Part shown: piece by piece, positions 8,799 to 16,980 of the stretch
Layout of the letters: the number at the start of each line of letters is the position of its first letter
Numbering within the stretch: the stretch's first letter is position 1
Assembly (NCBI GenBank): GCA_965656185.1
Contig: CBFHJH010000008.1
Location: 60,104-124,103, forward strand
Length of the DNA stretch: 64,000 bases
Direction: 5' to 3'
Source of the DNA: Croceimicrobium sp965656185
GTDB lineage: Bacteria; Bacteroidota; Bacteroidia; Flavobacteriales; Schleiferiaceae
Made by a program: the position numbers and the translations under genes
The notes under the pieces: model-generated
Told to the model about the DNA's origin: nothing
The model's input: only the letters and a program-made list of their open reading frames with translations
The model's database searches: none

Positions 8799-9500
8799 GT
8801 GAGTGAAGCTATCCAAAACGTAAACCCCAACGTCTCTGTAGACTGTGCCGTATTTGGTTTTGATAATGAAAAACTGAATGTGCTTTTGATCGAACAAAAG
8901 ATGAGTGATAAGGATAAGGTGCAATTTGCCTTACCGGGAGATCTTATTTTGGATGACGAGAGTTTAGATGACGCTGCTTCACGCGTTTTAAAAGAAATTA
9001 CCGGTCTTTCCGGAATTTTTCTAAGACAGTTCAAGTCCTTTGGCGATCCCAATCGGGTTAGTGATATAAAGGATTTGGAATTCTTGAATTCTTACCGTTC
9101 CAATCCGCAAGCTCGCGTAATCACGGTGGCCTATCTGGCCTTAATTAAAATGGACGATTTCCAGCCCGAGGCCTCTTCCTTTGCCGAGCGCGTTTTTTGG
9201 CAAGAGGTGCATAGCGTGCCTTCTTTGGCTTTTGACCACAACAAGATCCTGAATCAAGCTTTGGATCGCCTGCGCGACGATTTTGTGAATCATCGAACTG
9301 GATTCGAATTGCTGCCGGAGTTATTTACCCTAGGTCAAATTCAAAAGCTTTATGAGATCATCCTCGATAAAGATCTTGATAAGCGTAACTTCCGAAAGAA
9401 GATCCTCAAGGAAAAGCTAGTTACTGCGACCAACCAGAAGCAAACGGGAGTTTTACATAAACCGGCGGTCCTCTACACCTTAAATGAGGCGAGTCTCTAA
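8799..9500 (+). CDS. NUDIX-domain transcriptional regulator (NrtR/AraR-like)
   Basis: 233 residues, GTG start at 8799. Residues ~10-150 form a NUDIX fold; the box around residues 47-70 (GDLILDDESLDDAASRVLKE) keeps the Gly and spacing but lacks the catalytic REUxEE glutamates. This fits a ligand sensor rather than a hydrolase. The C-terminal ~80 residues (ELFTLGQIQKLYEIILD, then NFRKKIL) are the winged-helix DNA-binding domain found in NrtR and Bacteroides AraR regulators. It lies between the two catabolic transcripts and the two matching operators. A sugar or sugar-phosphate effector is likely. Whether it represses or activates is not visible. Confidence 0.85.
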   Translation: MSEAIQNVNPNVSVDCAVFGFDNEKLNVLLIEQKMSDKDKVQFALPGDLILDDESLDDAASRVLKEITGLSGIFLRQFKSFGDPNRVSDIKDLEFLNSYRSNPQARVITVAYLALIKMDDFQPEASSFAERVFWQEVHSVPSLAFDHNKILNQALDRLRDDFVNHRTGFELLPELFTLGQIQKLYEIILDKDLDKRNFRKKILKEKLVTATNQKQTGVLHKPAVLYTLNEASL

Positions 9501-9654
9501 AAAGCTTTCAAATTTATTTAAGCCTGCTCCAAATTCGGCCAAAGCTGATTTTGGTCATTGTTGCTATCCATAAACTCCTATAGTTTAGATGCTAATTAAG
9601 CGTAGCAGACTGCTGTTTCGCTCATTGATCCTATCTGCCTGCTGAAAACTTTAG

Positions 9655-9671
9655 AGTGTACTTTTTACACT
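9655..9671. promoter_or_regulatory. Operator copy 2, AGTGTA-N5-TACACT
   Basis: Same inverted repeat and spacing as at 8724-8740. It lies 49 bp before the susC start and just upstream of a TACTTTTG -7 element at 9687-9694. The centre is near -37 relative to the expected transcription start, which would allow either repression or activation. The rest of 9501-9654 holds no recognisable gene. Confidence 0.75.
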
Positions 9672-9686
9672 TTTGTATTTTTATTT

Positions 9687-9694
9687 TACTTTTG
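9687..9694 (+). promoter_or_regulatory. Putative -7 element of the susCD operon
   Basis: TACTTTTG fits TAnnTTTG exactly. It lies 26 bp before the susC ATG and 15 bp after the operator. No well-spaced -33 TTTG is present, which would make the promoter dependent on, or sensitive to, the operator-bound regulator. Confidence 0.55.
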
Positions 9695-9720
9695 GTGGAC
9701 CAAATTTTTAATGTAATCCT

Positions 9721-12700
9721 ATGAAAAGAACTTTACAGTCTCTTTTTGCATTGGTCTTCTCGATGGCCGTGTGGAGTCTGGAGGCTCAAGTAATCGAGGG
9801 TGCCATAACCGATAAAGCAGGCGAGCCATTGCCTGGCGCTTCTGTAGTGGTACTCGGTCAATCCGGGGTGGGAACCTCTGCCGATTTCGATGGTAAATAC
9901 ACCCTTAGCGGGGTGAAGCCAGGGAAGTTAACGCTAGAGTTTTCCTTCATCGGTTTTGAGACCAAAAAGGTAGAGGTAGAACTTGCTGCCGATGCCAAGA
10001 AGACCCTAAACGTTATCCTTGTTGAAAACAGCAGCCAACTCGACGAGATCGTGGTAGTTGGTTATGGTGTGCAGCGTCGGAGGGAAATGACCGGTAATGT
10101 GGTGAAGCTAGATGCCAAAGAGCTTAATGATATGCCGGCTCCCAGTTTTGAGACCGCCATGCAAGGTAAAGCCGCGGGGGTACAGATCGTAACCGGTAGT
10201 GGTTTGGCTGGCTCGCCTTCGGTAGTGCGTGTGCGTGGTATTGCTAGTATTGGCGCCGGTGGTGACCCACTTTACGTGGTAGACGGGGTACAGCTGAACC
10301 AAAACTACTTTTCACGAGGTAATAGCGGTGGAATGAACCAAAACCCTTTAGCTTTCTTGAACCCAGAGGATATCGAATCGGTAGAGATCTTAAAAGATGC
10401 CTCTGCCACAGCGATATATGGATCGAGAGGTGCAAATGGGGTAATCCTCATTACCACTAAAAGAGGTAATGGCGGATTGAAGTTCAACTTCTCTACTACC
10501 CAAGGTGTTTCACAAGCCACTCGTTTACCAGATATGCTTAATGCCGATGAGTATTTGCAATTATACCGTGAGGCTTGGATCAACGACGGTAATACCGGAA
10601 CGCCAGTTTTACCCAATAATATCATGACTTGGGAAGAAGCCCAGCGTAATAACACCGATTGGGTAGATGAAGTTACCCGCACTGGTTATAAGGCCTTTTA
10701 CGATTTTGGAGTTTCAAAAGGAACCAAGAAGTACAATTTTTACGCCGGTGTCTCTTTCGATCAAAACCAATCCTACATTGTGGGTGACGAGTACAATCGA
10801 TTAAGTGGCCGTTTTAATGGCGACTATCGTTTTAGCGATAAGGTGTCTTTGAGTGCCAGCTCAAGTTTAACCCAAAGTGTATACAATCGGGTAGACAATG
10901 CCTGGTCGGGAGGTTTAGGAGCCGCCATGAGTACTGCTTTACCCATTTATCCCATTCGTTGGGATCGATACAATATTAATGGCAGCGGCGATACCCTTAA
11001 TAGTCCGGGCGATTGGTGGACCGAAGGAACTAATCCGGTTGCTCAGCGTGAAACCAAGGATTGGCGGATCACCGACCTTAGGGCCGTCAATAACTTGAAA
11101 CTTACCTATGCGCCGATCAAGAACTTGACCTTCTTGGCAAGTGCTTCGATGGATTACTTCCAGTCTATGGAGGATATCTACACGGTAAACTTTAATCAGA
11201 ATAACACCACCATTGGTGGAGGTACAGCGCAGCGCTTCCCACAGCGTTCTTATAACTACAATGGTTTCTTAACTGGTACCTATGATTGGAAGCTCGATGA
11301 CGATAACAAACTTAGCTTCATGCTAGGCTCGGAGTACCAGACCAATTACACCCGAAACTATCAAATTACCACCTACGACAGCTTGGGACAACCAAGTGGC
11401 GTTAGAAACGATGTGCTAGATGCTCCGGGACCTTTCTATGAGCACGCCGATCTACGTAATAACTATGATTTTGATTCGGTGAATACTTCGTTTATCAGTC
11501 GTTTCATGTCCTTCTTCGGACGCGTAAACTACAATTACAAAGGGAAGTATTTAGCTCAAGTAGTGTTGCGTTCAGACGGTAGTTCTCGTTTTGGTCCTTC
11601 CAATCGTTTTGGTTATTTCCCTTCCGTTTCTGCGGGATGGATCATTAGTGAAGAAAGTTGGATGCGTGAAAATCGCGTGATCAACTACTTGAAACTGAAG
11701 TCCAGTATAGGCTGGATCGGTAATGCCGGTTTGACCGATATCGAATTCGCTGCGCGTTATCAACGTAATGCTCAAGCCTACGATGGCCGCGATATCCTTT
11801 ATCCTCTTAATAACCCGAATCCAGACCTGCGCTGGGAGACTACCCAGGTTTTTGACCTTGGTTTGGAATACGGACTTTATGAGGACCGGATTACCGGTGA
11901 AATGGCTTACTATCGTAAAAACACCACTGATGTACTCCTAGCAGTTTCCTTACCAAGGGTAAGTGGCTTTAGCAGCTTTTACGATAATGTTGGGGCCCTG
12001 TTGAATGAGGGATTTGAATTCCAGATCAAGACCCGCAACCTAGTAGGCGATTTCCGCTGGACCACCGATTTCAATATTGCCTATAACTATAATGAAATTC
12101 GTAGCCTAGGAGGTTATTCTGCCGATGCAGTTGGCGGAGGAACTAATGATACCCGTACCGTGGTTGGAGAACCAGTAGGCACCAATTTCTTGGTACGCTT
12201 TTCACACGTAGATCCTGCTACCGGTCGTCCAGTATATTTAGACATCGATGGTAATCCAACTTTTACCTGGGACCCAGCAGACCGTGTGCCGGTTGGTTCG
12301 GTTTTACCTGATGCAGTGGGTGGGATCACCAACACCTTCAGTTACAAACAATGGGATCTAAGCTTCTTAATGGTATTCACCATTGGTGGAAATATCTATG
12401 ATTCTTCATCTAAGCGTCAGCTTGGCCGAATGGATGATTGGAACAAAACCGCTCACATTTACGACCGTTGGAGAGCTCCTGGCGACGAAGCCAAGTATCC
12501 TGCCCTTACGCTAGATGAAAATAACTTGGGATCAACAACGCCTTGGATCAACACTGATCAGTGGTTACACGATGCCAGTTACCTGCGCTTACGTAATTTA
12601 ACCTTAAGCTATCGTTTAAATCGCAATCAGGCGAAAAGCCTAGGCCTAAAAGGAGCCCAAATCTCCTTTATCGGTACCAACCTTTTGACCTTTACCCGTT

Positions 12701-12831
12701 ATCCTGGTTTGGATCCAGAGATCGCGCGTGATTTCGAAAATGTGACCGATCGTAATATGAGTGTGAACATCACCTATCTCACTCCGCCACAGGAGCGTAC
12801 TTATTCGATTCGTTTAAATGTAAACTTCTAA
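9721..12831 (+). CDS. SusC/RagA-family TonB-dependent outer-membrane transporter
   Basis: 1036 residues. Signal peptide ends at LEAQ (~23), then a carboxypeptidase-regulatory-like domain (about 24-105: EGAITDKAGEPLPGASV), a TonB box/plug region beginning DEIVVVGYGVQRR (~110), the SusC plug signature GDPLYVVDGVQ, and a large C-terminal barrel ending in the aromatic YSIRLNVNF. It imports oligosaccharides across the outer membrane with its SusD lid. Next to maltose phosphorylase and amylase genes, maltodextrin is the likely substrate. The susD gene starts 10 bp downstream. Confidence 0.95.
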   Translation: MKRTLQSLFALVFSMAVWSLEAQVIEGAITDKAGEPLPGASVVVLGQSGVGTSADFDGKYTLSGVKPGKLTLEFSFIGFETKKVEVELAADAKKTLNVILVENSSQLDEIVVVGYGVQRRREMTGNVVKLDAKELNDMPAPSFETAMQGKAAGVQIVTGSGLAGSPSVVRVRGIASIGAGGDPLYVVDGVQLNQNYFSRGNSGGMNQNPLAFLNPEDIESVEILKDASATAIYGSRGANGVILITTKRGNGGLKFNFSTTQGVSQATRLPDMLNADEYLQLYREAWINDGNTGTPVLPNNIMTWEEAQRNNTDWVDEVTRTGYKAFYDFGVSKGTKKYNFYAGVSFDQNQSYIVGDEYNRLSGRFNGDYRFSDKVSLSASSSLTQSVYNRVDNAWSGGLGAAMSTALPIYPIRWDRYNINGSGDTLNSPGDWWTEGTNPVAQRETKDWRITDLRAVNNLKLTYAPIKNLTFLASASMDYFQSMEDIYTVNFNQNNTTIGGGTAQRFPQRSYNYNGFLTGTYDWKLDDDNKLSFMLGSEYQTNYTRNYQITTYDSLGQPSGVRNDVLDAPGPFYEHADLRNNYDFDSVNTSFISRFMSFFGRVNYNYKGKYLAQVVLRSDGSSRFGPSNRFGYFPSVSAGWIISEESWMRENRVINYLKLKSSIGWIGNAGLTDIEFAARYQRNAQAYDGRDILYPLNNPNPDLRWETTQVFDLGLEYGLYEDRITGEMAYYRKNTTDVLLAVSLPRVSGFSSFYDNVGALLNEGFEFQIKTRNLVGDFRWTTDFNIAYNYNEIRSLGGYSADAVGGGTNDTRTVVGEPVGTNFLVRFSHVDPATGRPVYLDIDGNPTFTWDPADRVPVGSVLPDAVGGITNTFSYKQWDLSFLMVFTIGGNIYDSSSKRQLGRMDDWNKTAHIYDRWRAPGDEAKYPALTLDENNLGSTTPWINTDQWLHDASYLRLRNLTLSYRLNRNQAKSLGLKGAQISFIGTNLLTFTRYPGLDPEIARDFENVTDRNMSVNITYLTPPQERTYSIRLNVNF

Positions 12832-12841
12832 GCCAGTCATC

Positions 12842-14224
12842 ATGAAAAAGTCAATTAGTTTATTTGCTTTAATCGGTGGCCTATTGCTTAGCACAGGCTG
12901 CGAAAAGATTTTAGAAACGCCCTTGCAAGGAGGAAACCTAACCGAGGCGGAAGCCTTGCAAAGTAAACAAGACGTGTTGGATCTTCTCCAATCTTGTTAC
13001 GATGTAACTGCGAATGTTTACAATGGTCGTATCCAATATTTGGGCGAGCTTTTATCCGATAACCTTACCGAACCTACCATTAATGAAGATCTAACGGAGG
13101 TGTACAATCACAACACCTTGTTCTTCAATGGAAGTATCGGTGGAATATATGCGGATCCTTACATTACTGCCTTCCGAACCAACCGCATCTTGGAGGTAAT
13201 GGACAACTTCGACTTCAGCGAGGCGGAGAAGGCCAATATTACTGCTCAGGTGAAGTTTTTACGTTCGGTGTCGCAGTGGGAGATCTTGAAGTTATTCGCT
13301 CACCCTTATGGTTACACGACTAATAACAGTCACCCCGGAATCATTTATAAAACCTCTACCGTAGAGGAGGTGGTGCCTAGAGATCCTGTAGGAGCAAACT
13401 ACACTGCGATTATTAATGATCTGGAATCAGCTCTGGCCGATCTTCCCTTGAATTCAGATTATTACGCCTCTCAGGATGCGGCTAACGGATTCTTGGCCAA
13501 AATCTATTTCCAGGCCGGTGACTACACCAAAGCGATCGAACATGCCAATGCGGTGATCAATTCTGGTCGATACAGTTTAGGCACTAGTTTTGACCGTTTT
13601 GAGAACGATACCGTAGATGTTACCGAAGCTATTTTTAGTAATACTAGTCGTCCCGATTTCGGCGATTTCCGTTCCGGTGGCTTTGGCAACTATCGCTCCG
13701 ATGTTCCAAACCCTCCTTTGTTCCGAGCTAGCATGGATTTTTACAATATCTACTCTCAGGATACTTCTGATCTTCGAATGCAAGCTTTTTTCGAATTGGA
13801 TGAAAGCGGCGACGAACCCACGGTGTTGATCAAGAAGTTTAACCAAGAGTGGTTTAATGTTACTATCTTACACTTAACCGACTTAAAATTACTTCGTGCC
13901 GAGGCAATTGCTTTGAGCGGCGGAGATATTACGGTAGCCATTCAGGATGTGAACGACGTGCGTGAGCGCGCTTATGGCGGAAGCCAAAACAACCTGAGTG
14001 CCTCGGCTTCGGCAACTGAAGTTCGTGATGCAGCACGTTATGAGCGTCGCATTGAAATGTTTGGTGAAGGTGACCGTATCCAACAAATCAAACGTCGTGG
14101 AGCGATAGAAGGTGAAGCGATGGAGGTACGTGGTGATGCTTGGGACTGTAATGGTATGATCATTCAGTTTCCGATTTCTGAGAAAACTGATGAATTTGAA
14201 TTGAATCCCACCGGCGGATGTTAA
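12842..14224 (+). CDS. SusD/RagB-family surface glycan-binding lipoprotein
   Basis: 460 residues. Lipoprotein signal with Cys in LLLSTGCEKI, a SusD-like N-terminal region (LQSKQDVLDLLQSCYD) and TPR-type helices (NGFLAKIYFQAGDYTKAIEHA), then the C-terminal RagB/SusD segment (YERRIEMFGEGDRIQQIKRRG). It forms the lid over the SusC barrel and captures oligosaccharides. Its 3' end lies 11 bp before the start of the next lipoprotein gene, so the genes are co-transcribed. Confidence 0.95.
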   Translation: MKKSISLFALIGGLLLSTGCEKILETPLQGGNLTEAEALQSKQDVLDLLQSCYDVTANVYNGRIQYLGELLSDNLTEPTINEDLTEVYNHNTLFFNGSIGGIYADPYITAFRTNRILEVMDNFDFSEAEKANITAQVKFLRSVSQWEILKLFAHPYGYTTNNSHPGIIYKTSTVEEVVPRDPVGANYTAIINDLESALADLPLNSDYYASQDAANGFLAKIYFQAGDYTKAIEHANAVINSGRYSLGTSFDRFENDTVDVTEAIFSNTSRPDFGDFRSGGFGNYRSDVPNPPLFRASMDFYNIYSQDTSDLRMQAFFELDESGDEPTVLIKKFNQEWFNVTILHLTDLKLLRAEAIALSGGDITVAIQDVNDVRERAYGGSQNNLSASASATEVRDAARYERRIEMFGEGDRIQQIKRRGAIEGEAMEVRGDAWDCNGMIIQFPISEKTDEFELNPTGGC

Positions 14225-14235
14225 AAAATAGGAAT

Positions 14236-14709
14236 ATGAAAAAATTACTAAGCTTAGGCCTCTTGACCTTAGCGGTTTGGGCCTGTCGTCCAGAACCCTA
14301 TCAAGAGATCGGTGAGCCGTATTCGGTAATCACCGGTATTAACGGAACCTGGACCTTAAGTACAGTTGAGGTAGAAGATCGTTCTTTCCCCTTGTGGGAG
14401 ACAAGGGATTTTACCGACTTCTTTGTAGATAATCCAGTGGAGATAGCCTTTACCGCAGAGGATAATAGCTACAGTATCAATGCGAGCTCTCTAGACGGTT
14501 TGCCCTTTACTGCTACCAACGGTAATTACGCTTTTGATGATCCGGAGTATCCCTCCAATCTCTATTTGATCTCTCCTGCGGGAGACACCAATACGGTAGA
14601 ACTGGGTAATATGGTTCGCCCGGTAGATCCTTTATTGCTTTTCCAAGCATTAAAGACCAAATGTGATGGCGTTTATGCTCGTTATATCTACACCTTTAAC
14701 CGCAACTAA
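14236..14709 (+). CDS. Small SusCD-associated lipoprotein, function unknown
   Basis: 157 residues from the ATG at 14236, chosen because it is preceded by AGGAAT and begins directly with a lipoprotein signal (MKKLLSLGLLTLAVWAC). An in-frame start 18 bases upstream would spoil the signal. The mature part has a lipocalin/DUF5004-like look: GINGTWTLSTVEVEDRS near the start, alternating beta strands, ending in YARYIYTFNRN. It occupies the usual SusE position, so a surface accessory or glycan-binding role is an inference from context. The stop overlaps the next start. Confidence 0.8.
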   Translation: MKKLLSLGLLTLAVWACRPEPYQEIGEPYSVITGINGTWTLSTVEVEDRSFPLWETRDFTDFFVDNPVEIAFTAEDNSYSINASSLDGLPFTATNGNYAFDDPEYPSNLYLISPAGDTNTVELGNMVRPVDPLLLFQALKTKCDGVYARYIYTFNRN

Positions 14710-15587
14710 TGATGAAGAACAATAATTTAAATAGATGGACTAGCCTTCTGGCCGCCTTGTTTCTTGGAATTGGTATGCAAGCTCAAGTTACTACCGAGCC
14801 GCCAGAGTATGAAGATCCTGAGTCGGAGTTGAAGATCATTGTAGATCTCAGCCAACTCGATGCTAGTTTAGAGCACACGCAAAACTTGTTGGACGCGGCA
14901 GCTGCCGGAGAGGACATGTACATTTGGACTTGGAGTCCGGCGGAGCACCCTGCCAACCATCCCTTGACCAATGGCTTGGGATCGGAACCTTGGAAGAATA
15001 GTAATGATTCATTGATCATGACCAAGGAGGCCGAGAATGTATATTCTTGGACCATTATTCCTACCGAGTTCTACGAGGTAGATGCCCAAACCGTATTTGA
15101 GAATGATATCAGCTTCTTGGTGAAGCCGAAAGATGGTGGCGGTTACGGTGATCCTGATATAAAGTCGGAAGACTTAACCGTGGCGGTAGACCCTCCAAAT
15201 ACCGAGCGTAATCCGGCATTCTTATTCCCGGCCTTCTTTAGCGACGACGACTTGGTAATGCTTTACTATGACAATAAGTTGGAGGAAGTAAGCGGTATGC
15301 AGAATTTGGCCACGGATGACGTATGGTTCTTCGCCGAAGCTACCTTAAGCGATAGTACGTCGATCAAGATCGCGAATAATGCCTTTGATGTTCCCAATCA
15401 TCCAGAATTACAAATGGAGCATAAAGGGGATGGAATCTATAAGGTGTTCTTCGTACCAAGAGACTTTTTCAATGTCCCTAGCGGCAAAACGATAACTCAA
15501 ATTGTGATGTACGTGCAGCGCCGTGTTTTTGTGGGTGGCGGCTCACGAATCTCATACGATATTGTAGCCGAATTGGGCTGCGATTAA
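14709..15587 (+). CDS. Secreted two-domain beta-sandwich protein of the sus operon (SusF position)
   Basis: 292 residues with an N-terminal signal peptide ending at GMQAQ, no lipobox. Two similar segments are visible: around 60-140 (MYIWTWSPAEHP ... VYSWTIIPTEFYEVDAQ ... ISFLVKPKDGGG) and 190-280 (VWFFAEATLSDS ... IYKVFFVPRDFFNVPSGK ... IVMYVQRR). These look like duplicated Ig/carbohydrate-binding-type sandwiches comparable in position to SusE/SusF. The start overlaps the stop of the upstream gene (TAATG). A Rho-independent terminator follows at 15612-15647. Role in starch binding is inferred only from context; no named family recognised. Confidence 0.8.
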   Translation: MMKNNNLNRWTSLLAALFLGIGMQAQVTTEPPEYEDPESELKIIVDLSQLDASLEHTQNLLDAAAAGEDMYIWTWSPAEHPANHPLTNGLGSEPWKNSNDSLIMTKEAENVYSWTIIPTEFYEVDAQTVFENDISFLVKPKDGGGYGDPDIKSEDLTVAVDPPNTERNPAFLFPAFFSDDDLVMLYYDNKLEEVSGMQNLATDDVWFFAEATLSDSTSIKIANNAFDVPNHPELQMEHKGDGIYKVFFVPRDFFNVPSGKTITQIVMYVQRRVFVGGGSRISYDIVAELGCD

Positions 15588-15611
15588 ATAGGGTTCTAAT
15601 GCTAGAAATTG

Positions 15612-15647
15612 GCCCGAGATCAATCGTTTTGATCTCGGGCTTTTTTT
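15612..15647 (+). terminator. Rho-independent terminator of the sus operon
   Basis: Perfect 12-bp stem GCCCGAGATCAA / TTGATCTCGGGC with a 5-base loop followed by seven Ts. It ends the rightward susCD operon and abuts the 3' end of the converging tolC-like gene. Confidence 0.93.
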
Positions 15648-16980
15648 ATTCTTCTAGGCCTTGCATTAAGACGCCGGCAACTCTTTGTAATTCGATTTCA
15701 GAGAGCTTTCTACGGTACTTTAAATCGTTTACGGCCGCTTTCGCGGAAATGAAATTCAGCTGGGCTTCTCGATATTGCGTATTGTTAATGCTCCCCAGGG
15801 CATAGGCCTCCTTACTTCTTTGAAAAGTTAACTGGGCTACCGCTAAGTTTCGTTCTTCTAAGGCCAAGATCCTTTGGGCGTGCTGATAATCCAACCAAGC
15901 ATTGGCTAGATCTACCTTGAGGTCCTGTCGAGCTTGTTCTATGGCCAGCTCCGATTGGAACACAGCGATCCGTGCTACTTCCACTTGGGTCTGACTGCGA
16001 TAAGAGCTGAAAATGTTCCACTGTGCACTTAGACCGTATTGCCATCCGGTGTTTTCGGTGAAGCGTAAAAAGCCCCCTTCATTTTCCTGTCGGCTAAAAT
16101 TATAACCCGCGTTCGCCGCTATTTCGGGCATGCGATCACTCCAAGCCAGGTTGAGGTTTTTTCGGTTGATATCCTTACTAATGCGACTTTGGATCAAGGC
16201 TGCATTGTTCTGCATAGCCTGACCTTGAAGTTGTCCATAAATTAGGCCCTCTTTAAAGGTTACCGTACTATCCACTTTTAGGGTCGTATCCGCTGGAAAG
16301 CTCAAAATGCGGTTTAGCTCCCGATTACTTTTTTGCCAAGCATTCAAAGTGTTTAAATAAGCGATGCTATCGCGGCGCAGGTCTACCATGGCACTGAGGC
16401 TTTCTAAACGCCCTTGAGAACCTAATTCTAAGGCAGTTTGCGCCCGTTGGTACCGTTTTAAGGATATCTGCACCGATTCCTTGGCAATGTCCATTTGCTC
16501 ACGTTGACGGGCCGCTTCGTAATAAGCGCTGAACAATCCTAGCAGGACGTTCTCTATGGTAAAGCGCAATTGAGTTTCGCTAAGCTCCTCTTGCAATTGC
16601 AACCTTTTCAGGTTGTTAATTCTCCCCAGTCCATCAAAAAGCACATAGGAGGCACTTAAACCCGCTTGGTAGTTTTCGGCCACAGCATCATTGAATTCTC
16701 GAATGGGGGCGGGACCGCCTGTGTCGCTGCCCACCGCTAATTGCTGTTGTACATCGGTTTGGGAATAGGTGTAGGAAGCATTGGCGTTTACGTTTGGTAG
16801 AAAACCGGCATTACCCCAATTGTTGTTCTTTTCCGCAATTCGCAGATCTTGCTGGGCTACCTTTATATTGAGGTTTTGCTCTAAAGCGATCTTTACCGCT
16901 TCATTCAAACTTAATTCTTGGGCCTGAGCTTGGAACAGTGATAGACAGAGTCCCAAGCTTATGGGGATATACTTATTCAT
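15646..16980 (-). CDS. TolC-family outer-membrane efflux protein
   Basis: 444 residues from the ATG at 16980 (MNKYIPISLGLCLSLFQAQAQ, signal peptide). An upstream in-frame ATG would extend into the RND gene. Two OEP repeats with long coiled helices: LSLNEAVKIALEQNLNIKVAQQDLRIAEKN, and later QARQDLKVDLANAWLDYQHA with LGSINNTQYREAQL. It forms the outer-membrane channel of the tripartite pump encoded upstream. The start overlaps the end of the RND gene by 8 bases. Confidence 0.92.
   Translation of the reverse strand: MNKYIPISLGLCLSLFQAQAQELSLNEAVKIALEQNLNIKVAQQDLRIAEKNNNWGNAGFLPNVNANASYTYSQTDVQQQLAVGSDTGGPAPIREFNDAVAENYQAGLSASYVLFDGLGRINNLKRLQLQEELSETQLRFTIENVLLGLFSAYYEAARQREQMDIAKESVQISLKRYQRAQTALELGSQGRLESLSAMVDLRRDSIAYLNTLNAWQKSNRELNRILSFPADTTLKVDSTVTFKEGLIYGQLQGQAMQNNAALIQSRISKDINRKNLNLAWSDRMPEIAANAGYNFSRQENEGGFLRFTENTGWQYGLSAQWNIFSSYRSQTQVEVARIAVFQSELAIEQARQDLKVDLANAWLDYQHAQRILALEERNLAVAQLTFQRSKEAYALGSINNTQYREAQLNFISAKAAVNDLKYRRKLSEIELQRVAGVLMQGLEE

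Noticed and set aside
8697..8924. N-terminal extension of PFK to a start at 8924
   Set aside because: It runs through the operator and the promoter into the regulator gene; the family N-terminus begins at the ATG at 8696.
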